From Centrapalus pauciflorus (lineage: Eukaryota > Streptophyta > Magnoliopsida > Asterales > Asteraceae), in the NCBI GenBank assembly GCA_020465985.1, contig JAANYP010002360.1, positions 801,039-865,038 on the forward strand: DNA of 64,000 bases, read 5' to 3'. Under the pieces are notes generated by a model, which worked only from the letters and a program-made list of their open reading frames with translations, did no database searches and was not told where the DNA came from. Every line of letters begins with the position of its first letter. Positions within the stretch are counted from its first letter, which is position 1. Positions 23,008 to 32,227 of this stretch are shown piece after piece. The position numbers and the translations under genes were made by a program.

Positions 23008-23209
23008 AGTTGTTTGAGATTCAAGTGTCCGTGAGGTCTTGATCTCAAACATTAGGTGATGATATGTAGTGATGCTAAGTAATGATCTGAACTAAGATAG
23101 GTTATGATCTAGTAATTATAAGAAATTGACTATCATACGGGACAAATGAATGGTGTCTTTAAATTTATGACATGTTATTAAACAAGTTATATGTTTATAT
23201 TTTCAGAAC

Positions 23210-26200
23210 ATGTCTGGAGGAATGACACCTGAGGAAGCCAGAGAGATGATGCTAGCCATGATGGCTGAGCAGAATCGAATGATTCAAGAACAGTTTCGGG
23301 CTCGAGATGAGGCCGACGCTAAAAGAAGAGAGGAAAAGAGAAAGAACAAGGAGAAGGAAGGGGGTAACAATGAGGAACAAGATGACAACACTGGGTCATC
23401 TAACAAACCCCGAGGTTGTCGTTTTAAGGACTTTAAAGGAAATGGGGCTGTGGAGTTTAATGGACTAGGAGATGCTGTTGCCGCACTTGAATGGATAACA
23501 GCTACTGAAAGAACCTTCCGAATCAGCGATTGTGCTGAGAAGGATATGGTTCGGTATGCTACAGCAATGTTCACGAATGATGCGATCATGTGGTGGAACG
23601 CTATGGTGAATGCGTTGACATTGGAGAAGATTTCTGTTATGACCTGGGCTGAGTTTAAGGACTTATTCACTCAGCAGTACTGTCCGATTGATGAGCGTCG
23701 GAGGTTAGAGGCAAGGTTTATGGCGCTGGTACAGGGGACGAAGACGGTGTCCCAATATGCTGTGGAGTTCACGAGGTTAAGTCTGTTCGCACCTCATCAG
23801 GTGGACACCGAAGAAAGGAAAGTGACCAGGTTCGAGGCTGGTCTTGACATTGAGATTAGGAGGGTCATGAGCAATGTTCGTTACCCTACATTTGCTGGCT
23901 TACTTGAGGCTGCCAGAAATGTAGAGCAGATTTTGATTATGTCGGGCTACTCTGTTGGGTCTGCTGCTGCTTCCACCAATCCGACACAGCCGTCACCGCC
24001 GAAGCGCCAAAGGGAGGGAGGATATTCTGGTTCTTCCCGGTCTTCACAATACTCACCTCAACAGTCGTATCGCCGACCATCTGGTTCTTCTGATCGTGGT
24101 CGTGCACGTGCATACTCTATCAACACCGAACCACAATACTGCAACAAATGTCACCTGGAACATTTTGGCAAGTGCCCTAACGGTCGTGCTTGCTTTTGCT
24201 GTGGAGAACTGGGACATTTTCAGAATGACTGCCCCAGGAAGGGTGATGCTTGCTATAAGTGTGGGGTGTGGGGTCACTATAGCAGGAATTGTAGAAAGAA
24301 TGCTCCAACGGCTGCTGTCCCATCATCAACACGCTCGTCTGGAGGTTCGAGTGGTGGTTCAGTTAACCGCCGGGGTCAGTCACAGAGGGCACCTGCTCGT
24401 GCTTTTCAGATAACTGCAGAGGAGGCAAGGGAAAATCCGGAGGTCGTCACGGGTACGTTCATAGTTAATTCTATGCCTGCACGAGTTTTATTTGATTCGG
24501 GTGCCAATAGGTCGTTTGTTTCTACTATGTTTGCACAAAGACTTGCCATGCCACTATCTAGATTATCTGCTGTTCTTGATATAGAAACTGCTAGCAACAC
24601 TCTAGTAAAAGTAGATCATGTCTACCGTAACTGCACGTTAGTAATTGAAGATGTAGTCTTCAATTTGGACTTGATACCGATAGAATTCAGTGAGTTTGAT
24701 GTCATAGTCGGGATGGACTGGTTGATCGAGAATGAAGCCCACATAGTGTGTAAGAGCCGAATGATAAAGATAACTACCCCGGAGGGGCGTGAGATATGTA
24801 TATATGGGGATAGGAGAAGCGGGGATCTGTGTTTGCTGACTATTGCAAAAGCTCGAAAGCTTGTTGCAAAGGGATGTGATGCATACTTAGCATATGCGAT
24901 TGATGCTAAGGCAGAGAAGAGAACTTTGGCCGATGTGCCGGTTGTTTCACAATTCCCGGATGTGTTTCCGGAAGACTTGTCTGGCGTGCCGCCTGAGAGA
25001 CAAGTTGAGTTTAGAATTGACTTGATCCCTGGAGCTGCACCGGTGGCTCGTTCTCCTTATCGTCTTGCCCCAACCGAGATGAAAGAAATGATGACACAAC
25101 TTCAGGAATTGTTGGACAAGGGCTTTATTCGGCCGAGTTCATCACCGTGGGGAGCTCCGGTACTGTTTGTAAAGAAGAAAGATGGCACGATGAGGATGTG
25201 CATAGATTACCGGGAGCTGAATAAATTGACGATTAAGAACAAGTATCCTCTGCCGAGGATAGACGACTTGTTTGATCAGTTACATGGCGCTTGTGTATTT
25301 TCTAAGATTGATCTGAGATCGGGGTACCATCAACTGAAAGTTCGAGAAGAGGATGTGCCTAAGACAGCATTTAGGACACGTTATGGGCATTACGAGTTCT
25401 TGGTTATGCCTTTTGGGTTAACCAATGCCCCGGCTGTCTTTATGGACTTGATGAATAGGGTTTGTAGACCGATGTTGGATAAGTCGGTGATAGTGTTTAT
25501 TGATGATATACTGGTATATTCTAAGTCTGAAGCAGAACATGCTGAACATTTGAGAGAACTGTTGGAGTTGTTAAGAAAAGAAAGGTTGTACGCCAAATTC
25601 TCAAAGTGCGAGTTTTGGCTACAACAGATACAGTTTTTAGGGCATGTTATATCTGGAGCTGGGATTTCGGTTGATCCAGCTAAAGTTGAGGCTATAAGAA
25701 ATTGGGAACCGCCACAATCAGCTACGGAAATCAGGAGTTTTCTTGGGTTGGCGGGATATTATAGGAGGTTTATAAAGGACTTTTCAAAGATTGCAGTTCC
25801 GCTGACGGCATTAACGAAGAAGAATGCGCCTTTTGTTTGGGAGACCGTGCAGCAAGAGGCGTTTGAAGTTTTGAAGAAAACCTTGAGTGAAGCGCCGATA
25901 CTTGCCTTACCTGAGGGCAATGATGACTTTGTGGTGTATACCGATGCTTCGAGGTTAGGGTTAGGCGCTGTACTGATGCAGCGGGGGAAAGTAATTGCAT
26001 ATGCTTCAAGGCAGTTGAAGCAGCATGAGAAGAACTACTCAACTCATGATCTCGAGTTGACTGCAGTAACATTCGCATTAAAGTTATGGAGGCATTATCT
26101 CTACGGGACTAAGTGCCAATTATACACGGACCATAAGAGTTTAAAGTACATTTTTAGCCAGAAGGAACTCAATATGAGGCAGAGACGATCAATGGAACTA

Positions 26201-27766
26201 ATAAAGGATTACGATTGTGAAATTCTTTATCACCCCGGAAAGGCTAATGTAGTAGCCGATGCCTTGAGTCGGAAAGCGTATGCTAAGGATTGCTGCTATA
26301 TGATGACATCTACCATGTTAACGTCTACTATTATAGATGATGTCAAGGCCGCTCAGGAGGAAGCCTTGAAAGACGAGAATGTTAGTGCTGAGGATATAAG
26401 GGTGCAAATGAAGAATATGGAAACAAGTGAAACGGGTTTGAAAGGTGTGTACGGAAGAATTTGGGTGCCGAAATATGGTGGTATGAGAAATGTGATCGTT
26501 GAGGAGGCACATCAATCTAAGTTTTCTGTACATCCCGGGAGCACAAAGATGTACAACGACTTAAAGGCAGACTTTTGGTGGCCGGGATTGAAGAAGGATA
26601 TCGGTCAGTATGTGGAACGATGTAGGACTTGCCGGTTGGTAAAGGCTGAGCATCAACAACCTTATGGCAGTCTGCAACCGCTTCCCATTCCGGAATGGAA
26701 GTGGGAGCACATTACTATGGATTTTGTTACGAAACTGCCGAAGACTAAGCGACAGCATGATGCGGTTTGGGTAATCGTGGATCGGTTAACAAAGTCGGCT
26801 CACTTCATACCGATTCGTGAAAGTTATTCGTTGGAGAAATTAGCTCAAATTTACATGAACGAGATTGTTTCTAGGCATGGAGTGCCTAAGTCCATAGTAT
26901 CGGACCGGGACAGCCGGTTTACTTCAAATTTTTGGTCGGCTTTGCAAGAAGGGTTAGGGACAAGAATAGCAATGAGTACAGCTTACCGCCCGCAAACTGA
27001 TGGCCAGAGTGAGCGGACCATCTTAACGCTTGAAGACATGATGAGATCGTGTGTGTTAGATCTCGGTGGCAATTGGGACGATCATCTGCCACTCATAGAG
27101 TTTTCGTATAACAATAGTTACCATGCTACGATCAAGAAAGCTCCGTTCGAGGCTTTATATGGAAGAAAATGTAGGACTCCTACATGTTGGAGAGAAACGG
27201 GTGAAACACCAATCGCTGGGCCGGCCTTGCTTCAGGAAACAAACGAGAAGATACAGTTGATTAGGCAGAACATGAAGGCGGCCCAGGATCGTCAGAAAAG
27301 TTACTATGATCGGAGGCACAAGCTGATCAATTTTGAAGAGAATGACTGGGTTTATCTGAAAGTATCACCCATGAGGGGTGTTACTCGTTTTGTAAAAAGG
27401 GGAAAGTTGGCTCCGAGATTTGTCGGACCATTTAAGATAATCGAAAAAGTTGGAAATCAGTCATATCGATTAGAATTGCCTGAAGGGATGTCGGGCGTAC
27501 ATCCAGTATTCCACGTTGGGAATCTTCGAAAATCGTTTAACACTGGAAACGAGGATTGGGCCGACCATACTGAACTACAAGTTGATGAAAGGCTCCGATA
27601 TGTTGAAGAGCCGGAGTGTGTGTTAGACACTAAGATGAAGAAATTGAGAAGTAAGGAGATAGAAATGGTGCTTGTACGTTGGAAGCATCATAAAGGAGCA
27701 AATCATACATGGGAAACTAAGTCAGAAATGTTAAGAAAATATCCGAAACTGTTTGAGTCCGAGTAA
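23210..27766 (+). CDS. gag-pol: Gypsy2 Gag-Pol polyprotein, chromovirus
   Basis: 1518 residues from the ATG at 23210. Gag core lies near residues 70-240. Two CCHC knuckles are CFCCGELGHFQNDC (328-341) and CYKCGVWGHYSRNC (348-361), with a CNKCHLEHFGKC motif before them. Aspartic protease DSG is at 429. RT has FIDD with the catalytic pair at 765-766. RNase H has D912 in YTDAS and E949 in DLEL. Integrase has the HHCC domain from H1108 (VHPG) to CRTC, and D1171, D1232, E1268 (D,D35E). A chromodomain-like tail near 1470-1515 (VLVRWKHHKGANHTWE) would direct integration to heterochromatin. All key residues are present, the frame has no break and the length is normal for the Tekay lineage, so this copy is probably autonomous. 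Confidence 0.97.
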   Translation: MSGGMTPEEAREMMLAMMAEQNRMIQEQFRARDEADAKRREEKRKNKEKEGGNNEEQDDNTGSSNKPRGCRFKDFKGNGAVEFNGLGDAVAALEWITATERTFRISDCAEKDMVRYATAMFTNDAIMWWNAMVNALTLEKISVMTWAEFKDLFTQQYCPIDERRRLEARFMALVQGTKTVSQYAVEFTRLSLFAPHQVDTEERKVTRFEAGLDIEIRRVMSNVRYPTFAGLLEAARNVEQILIMSGYSVGSAAASTNPTQPSPPKRQREGGYSGSSRSSQYSPQQSYRRPSGSSDRGRARAYSINTEPQYCNKCHLEHFGKCPNGRACFCCGELGHFQNDCPRKGDACYKCGVWGHYSRNCRKNAPTAAVPSSTRSSGGSSGGSVNRRGQSQRAPARAFQITAEEARENPEVVTGTFIVNSMPARVLFDSGANRSFVSTMFAQRLAMPLSRLSAVLDIETASNTLVKVDHVYRNCTLVIEDVVFNLDLIPIEFSEFDVIVGMDWLIENEAHIVCKSRMIKITTPEGREICIYGDRRSGDLCLLTIAKARKLVAKGCDAYLAYAIDAKAEKRTLADVPVVSQFPDVFPEDLSGVPPERQVEFRIDLIPGAAPVARSPYRLAPTEMKEMMTQLQELLDKGFIRPSSSPWGAPVLFVKKKDGTMRMCIDYRELNKLTIKNKYPLPRIDDLFDQLHGACVFSKIDLRSGYHQLKVREEDVPKTAFRTRYGHYEFLVMPFGLTNAPAVFMDLMNRVCRPMLDKSVIVFIDDILVYSKSEAEHAEHLRELLELLRKERLYAKFSKCEFWLQQIQFLGHVISGAGISVDPAKVEAIRNWEPPQSATEIRSFLGLAGYYRRFIKDFSKIAVPLTALTKKNAPFVWETVQQEAFEVLKKTLSEAPILALPEGNDDFVVYTDASRLGLGAVLMQRGKVIAYASRQLKQHEKNYSTHDLELTAVTFALKLWRHYLYGTKCQLYTDHKSLKYIFSQKELNMRQRRSMELIKDYDCEILYHPGKANVVADALSRKAYAKDCCYMMTSTMLTSTIIDDVKAAQEEALKDENVSAEDIRVQMKNMETSETGLKGVYGRIWVPKYGGMRNVIVEEAHQSKFSVHPGSTKMYNDLKADFWWPGLKKDIGQYVERCRTCRLVKAEHQQPYGSLQPLPIPEWKWEHITMDFVTKLPKTKRQHDAVWVIVDRLTKSAHFIPIRESYSLEKLAQIYMNEIVSRHGVPKSIVSDRDSRFTSNFWSALQEGLGTRIAMSTAYRPQTDGQSERTILTLEDMMRSCVLDLGGNWDDHLPLIEFSYNNSYHATIKKAPFEALYGRKCRTPTCWRETGETPIAGPALLQETNEKIQLIRQNMKAAQDRQKSYYDRRHKLINFEENDWVYLKVSPMRGVTRFVKRGKLAPRFVGPFKIIEKVGNQSYRLELPEGMSGVHPVFHVGNLRKSFNTGNEDWADHTELQVDERLRYVEEPECVLDTKMKKLRSKEIEMVLVRWKHHKGANHTWETKSEMLRKYPKLFESE

Positions 27767-27782
27767 CTTCGAGGACGAAGTT
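27765..27782 (+). promoter_or_regulatory. Palindrome overlapping the Gypsy2 stop codon
   Basis: AACTTCGAGGACGAAGTT: 7-bp perfect arms around AGGA, overlapping the TAA stop. The core is also kept in Gypsy1 (18715-18730). Similar TTCG-GGA-CGAA motifs are familiar between pol and PPT in plant Tekay/Del elements; the role is not known to me. GTGGTGGAGCCCATGC follows in PPT position up to the 3' LTR. Confidence 0.7.
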
Positions 27783-27802
27783 GAGCGTGGTGGAGCCCAT
27801 GC

Positions 27803-29827
27803 TGTAACATCCACGGATTCAATTTGATGTATTTTGACTAATTAAGTGGAAAATTTATATTTAAAGTTAAAATTTAAGCAATTATTATGTATTTGGGTTA
27901 TTTAGAAGTTTGTTGCTATTTTAAGAGAAATTTGAACACGGAATCATTTTATGGAGTATTATGAATATTAAAAGTTAATTATGATAATTCTAAGATTAAA
28001 TCAGTATTTTATGGAACCGGTTAAGTCGAGGGGTGAAATGTGCAAAATGACGAAAGTAGTATATAAAGGGCAATAGGCTTCATTTTCTAGTTTACACTCT
28101 CTCTCTACTCTATCTCTCTAGAAATTTTCTCTCTACATCTCTCTAAGAAAAATCACAAACCGACCGTCGGATTTTCGAGAATTATACGTCATCGGAAAGG
28201 TATCGAGGAGTAAAACAGTAATCTACAAACGGATTTCAGATTTCGTGCGAATTGAGGTAAGAATCGATCCTTTTTAAGTTATGGTTTCGGTTTTGAAGAA
28301 CAAGAATCTCGAATCTATCATTTTATGCATATTTAAGCTTGTTTTTGATTGAAATATTGCTGGAATATGAAAGTATATGCATAGTCGAATCGAATCTAGG
28401 TATTATACATGATATATTAGTGATTTTTGCCTTAGAAATGAAGGATTTAAGTTGAAATGATGATCAGACTCGAATGGGTCAAGATCAGAGTCGAAATACA
28501 AGAACAAACTCGAGTTTGGTGCTAGATTCGAGTGTGTACCATTAGATTCTAAGGGAGGGCTTCGAATCTACCCCTAGACTCGAATGAAGGGTTCGAATCT
28601 ACCCTAGATTCGAGGGGTTCGAATCTGTGCTAAGGGTTCGAATCTGATACATATGATTCGAATCTGATGCATAGTTTCGAATCTAACCCATTAAATTTGA
28701 GTTTAATGCCTAAAATTGAGAAATATACTCTCTAAACTTGTGTATTTTGAATGGAACTTATAAACAACACATAAAATGGCAAGAATTATTCAAAGGACAA
28801 GTTATGAACTTGAAATGGGTTTCAAACTTAGTTATGGTTTAAATTTGGATGTAGACCCGAAATGGGGGAAAACGTTGCAAAACTTACGAGACTTGATTTT
28901 TATGAGTTAAACGGTTAATGATATGAGGAAATTGTTGTAATTAATATGACAGGTCCCTTGTGGTGTTGTTTAACCCACAGTGGGGTACTTGGTGGAATCC
29001 GGTTGAAAGCCCGAAGAGAAATAATATCGGTTAAAGATAATACGCACCCACTGTGAGTACAGTAGATTTCGCATGTTTATATTTGTTTTATGTAAGCTTT
29101 GCCTGCTGAGACCTGTTGTTTCACTTGATTGATTGGAATTCTACTAACTTGCGTAGATTTAGATGCACATTCTTACTTGTTGCATGTCCTTTCGGTTGTT
29201 GTGCATCTAGTGATGGACCGGTGGGTCGCATCGATTACTCTGATGTTACTGCGCTATATGACGCTGGAGCTGATCCCTCCAGGTCCGGTAGGCAGTATGT
29301 CATCCCCGATCGTACGTTTGTCTCAGATGGTATGTCTAAATGCCGAGCTTTGGGCTCGAAGGGGCTGCGGCTCTGGTCCGTACTTGGTGTACGAAGAGAG
29401 TATACGACGTTTGTCGTCGGGATACTCTTGGGCTTCATAAAGACTTATAAAATGCGCAATCTATGTATTCACTAAGCATTCGCTTACGTTTTAGTTGTTG
29501 TATTTTTACAGGAAAAGGGAAGTCTACCGCCGGACCTTCTAGTTAGGTCGTTTGGAAGATTTGGAAGACATCTGCTATTTAATCGGTAATTATGTTGTGG
29601 GACAAATGTTGTAATATATTCTGGATGATTGTAATAAATGTATGGGTGTGTAGACTTAGACTTGGTACCTGATAGCACCGTAGGGTGTTTAACACTTGTT
29701 GCACTACGTATTTATGTTTTAAATGCTTCCGCACTTAATTTAGGTTATCAGATCATTATGTTAATGTATGTTGGTGATTAATCCTGGGTGTATTGTGTTT
29801 GGTGGTTGTTGTGGCAAGGGTGTCACA
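27803..29827 (+). repeat. Gypsy2 3' LTR
   Basis: 2025 bp, same ends as the 5' LTR. It lacks the 25 bases between two GGGGTT repeats near 28612. Followed by ACATG. Confidence 0.97.
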
Positions 29828-30177
29828 ACATGCATCATGAGTTTCTGTTAACTCACCAAGAAATTAGCTTACAGTTGCTACTCACAATTTTTACTGGCAA
29901 AGGTAAAGAGCAAGCTGGACCATCTGCTTAGGTCTACTTTCTGATCACTATTCAGCTTGCGGTATATCTTTATGATGCCTTGTGATTTGGGTAGCTGCTT
30001 TATTTATTATTGTGATGTAATAGCACTTAGTTTTGTAACCTTGTAGCACGTGTAGTCCATGACTTATTGTAATCCTTTATTTTGAATTTATGCAAGCTTT
30101 AGACTTATCATAATGGTTATGGTAATTATTATTTATTCCTGGGATTAAGCAAGCGTGATCAAAGCAAGGATGTGACA
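29828..30177 (+). repeat. Gypsy1 3' LTR, second part
   Basis: Continues the LTR interrupted at 20940 and ends GGATGTGACA. It is about 95% identical by eye to 47250-47618. From 30178 the sequence is Athila coding sequence on the minus strand. Confidence 0.88.
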
Positions 30178-30802
30178 CATGCACCACAAGAATTTGTTGT
30201 AGTTTCACATATGTGGTGTCTTGATGACGCGGAAGTATGTTAAAGATAACAAACTTCCACATAACTTTGGCTAAAGGGCATAAATTACCTCTATTCAAAG
30301 TGGTATAGGTCCGGGCAGTTTTAATTGAAATACCAAAAACGATTGCTATCATTTGATCCCATTGATTAGTCCATATGTTAACTGTACGCATTCTATCCCC
30401 TTGGGTATTATACAGTGTCCTAAACTCCATAGGACGAGGTGTTTCGGTGTCAATTAAAAATTCTTCATATAATTTTTCTCTAGAGATTAACACCTCTTTG
30501 TTTCCTACCCTTCCCACTAGCTCGAAATCGTGCTCCTCAAACCTCTCAATCCTACGCATTGTAGCGAACGACTGTTGGATTAAACTAGATTGGATATATG
30601 GAAGTTCCCATTGTATAGCTTTAGCCCATCCTAGCCTCTCAAAACACTCGAAAATTTCAAAATTATCAAAATCAGACTATTTTATTATACGCTCTATGAG
30701 AAACCTAGGGGGTTTACCCATGTTAGTGTTTGGTGGAATTTCAGGGAACTCCACATTAAGTTGTTTTTCCAAACGAACATTCCTAGGGTCGTGGGTTCTC
30801 AT
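30178..30802 (-). pseudogene. Athila accessory (env-position) ORF, copy A
   Basis: Starts at the ATG at 30802 (MRTHDPR), a TAG near 30677 interrupts it, and it reopens with MRRIERFEEHDFELVGRVG at 30559, continuing to the Gypsy1 junction, where CATGCACC is the last Athila sequence. The pattern EHDFELVGRVGNKEVLIS and WKFVIFNILPRHQDTTY resembles the N-terminal domain of the copia accessory ORFs in organisation and the plant transposon-protein type of domain. A 14-codon upstream ORF ends at ATGA, overlapping the main start. Function unknown; truncated by insertion. Confidence 0.65.
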
Positions 30803-31853
30803 TCTAGGTTTTTGGGAAATTCCAGAACGGTTACCGTTTGCATGGAACTATGTTGACATTTAAAAATAATGCAAAAACAGAGGATTAAAAATGTGGGGTT
30901 TTTACATAAATAATGCATGATAATTTTAAACACCATTTTTCAATAATAATTAACTAATCTTAAGTCTCACCAACAGTTTGAGCCCAATCTAATCCTATCA
31001 AATGCATAAACTTTAAATAATCAATAAAAATTTAACCTTTTTACGACAAAAAGTTTATAAGCGATAATAAATACAGAAAAATGCATAATTTTTACAAACG
31101 TTTTGCAAAAATAATTTTATATAAATTAAATGAATATTTGAAAATTATTAATAACCTTTTTTCTATAAAACCATGTAACTCCCAAGAATTCAACCCATAC
31201 ATGCATGATAAAACTTAATGAAACTAGGGTAGAATGAAGTTAAAGGTATTCTAAGTAATATACCTTGCTAGTCTTTGCGATAAACAAGTGTTAGATCAAA
31301 GAATTGACGTAGAAAAGATGAATTTTTTTTGATGTTTTTAGGCTTAGAAAATTGAAATCGCCGTCTTCTGGTACTGGAATTAGGGTTTTGGAATTATGGA
31401 ATGATCACCATTTTTATATGATTTTGAGCGCGTCGGGCCGCATGGCAAGCGCAGGCCTGCGCCCCCACCCCCCCTGCGCCCAGGCCTCTGGATTCGCGAT
31501 CTGGGCCGTGCACTGGTCTTGGAACCCTAATTCTCTAATTTTTTTTAATTTTTGCGGTTATTTTCCCCAACTTATGCTCGTATTATCGGGTGAAAATAAT
31601 TCTGTTACGTGCTTAAAATTTTTTATTTTCTGATGCGGGGTCTTATTATTTAATTTAAATCCTAATTCTAAACACAACCAAGTTTAGGAGTATGAATCCT
31701 CCCCAACTTAATCGGGTACACACAAATAATATAAGTAAGCAAATAAACACAGTAAAAAACAATTAAAATCAAATAATCAAATTACTCTGGGTTGCCTCCC
31801 AGAAAGCGCTAATGAACCTTAGGATCTTGTAATCTGATGAGTTCAGATACTAA
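30803..31853 (-). other. Athila spacer between pol and accessory ORF, copy A
   Basis: No long coding frame. On the minus strand it holds a TATA-like box (31418-31411), an AAACCCTAATTCC motif (31389-31377), an ATG-free leader of about 125 bases, a CAAG|GTATAT splice donor (intron from 31263) and, some 400 bases on, a YAG acceptor at about 30848-30850 just before the accessory ORF. It also has the palindrome GCGCAGGCCTGCGC (31449-31462) and C-rich stretches. The GCGCTAA near 31806-31812 is where Copia3b inserted in copy B. About 40 bp present in B (60776-60815) are missing here. Confidence 0.6.
31411..31418 (-). promoter_or_regulatory. Putative internal promoter TATA box for the Athila accessory ORF, copy A
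   Basis: On the minus strand CATATAAAAATGG, followed within 30 bases by AAACCCTAATTCC, a motif common in plant 5' leaders. The same set occurs in copy B at 48859-48852. Function inferred. Confidence 0.5.
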
Positions 31854-32224
31854 GAGGGTGTTTGGTTTTGCGTTATAAACGTGATTATTATCTTATTATG
31901 TTACAATAACACAAATAATTGGTTTAAAGTGTTTGGATTGTATACATTAATAAGTGATTATTTGCGTTTAGCGTTTATCCTACCACACTTTTTCATAAGT
32001 TCAAAATTGTAGTTTATTTGCTTAATAAGTGTTTATTTGGTCATTTTACAAGTAAAAAACGCAAATCCAAACACTTTAAAACTGATTATTTGATAATTAT
32101 GATATCAAACAGCAGAAGCTAAACCAAATACTACATTTCCTGCAGCACTTTTTGTTACAGCAATTATCTGATTATTAGTTTCCAAAACGCTACAGCTTTT
32201 TCAAACGCAAATCCGAACACCCTA
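31854..32224. mobile_element. Tourist-like MITE (PIF/Harbinger type)
   Basis: 371 bp. Terminal inverted repeats: GAGGGTGTTTGGTTTTGCGTT at the left pairs with the right end AACGCAAATCCGAACACCCTA, with three or four mismatches. Target duplication TAA (31851-31853, 32225-32227). Copy B has the empty site GATACTAACATATC at 60853-60866. No coding capacity. It landed in the last codons of the Athila pol. The GGGTGTTTGG end and TAA target are typical of Tourist elements. Confidence 0.92.
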
Positions 32225-32227
32225 TAA

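Larger units (their letters stand above)
20941..29827 (+). mobile_element. Gypsy2: intact, young Tekay-like chromovirus
   Basis: 8.9 kb: LTRs 20941-22990 and 27803-29827, PBS at 22996, one open gag-pol of 1518 codons, chromodomain-like C-terminus. Perfect TSD ACATG at 20936-20940 and 29828-29832. The LTRs differ by roughly seven substitutions and one 25-bp indel by eye, which indicates a recent insertion. The undisturbed integration site survives in the duplicated copy at 47250-47254. It is the only element here with no visible defect. Confidence 0.97.
1..30177 (+). mobile_element. Gypsy1: old Tekay-like Ty3/gypsy element in pieces
   Basis: Pieces 1-149, 12789-12933 and 18498-18712 together cover the C-terminal end of a chromovirus integrase; each aligns by eye with a successive part of the Gypsy2 polyprotein. 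They are followed by a 3' LTR (18752-20940 and 29828-30177). Everything between the pieces is a later insertion with its own target-site duplication: Copia1, Copia2 and Gypsy2. The 5' part of Gypsy1 lies before the window. Its right end abuts Athila coding sequence, so Gypsy1 itself inserted into the Athila-like element. Its own TSD cannot be checked because the left end is not visible. Confidence 0.88.
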
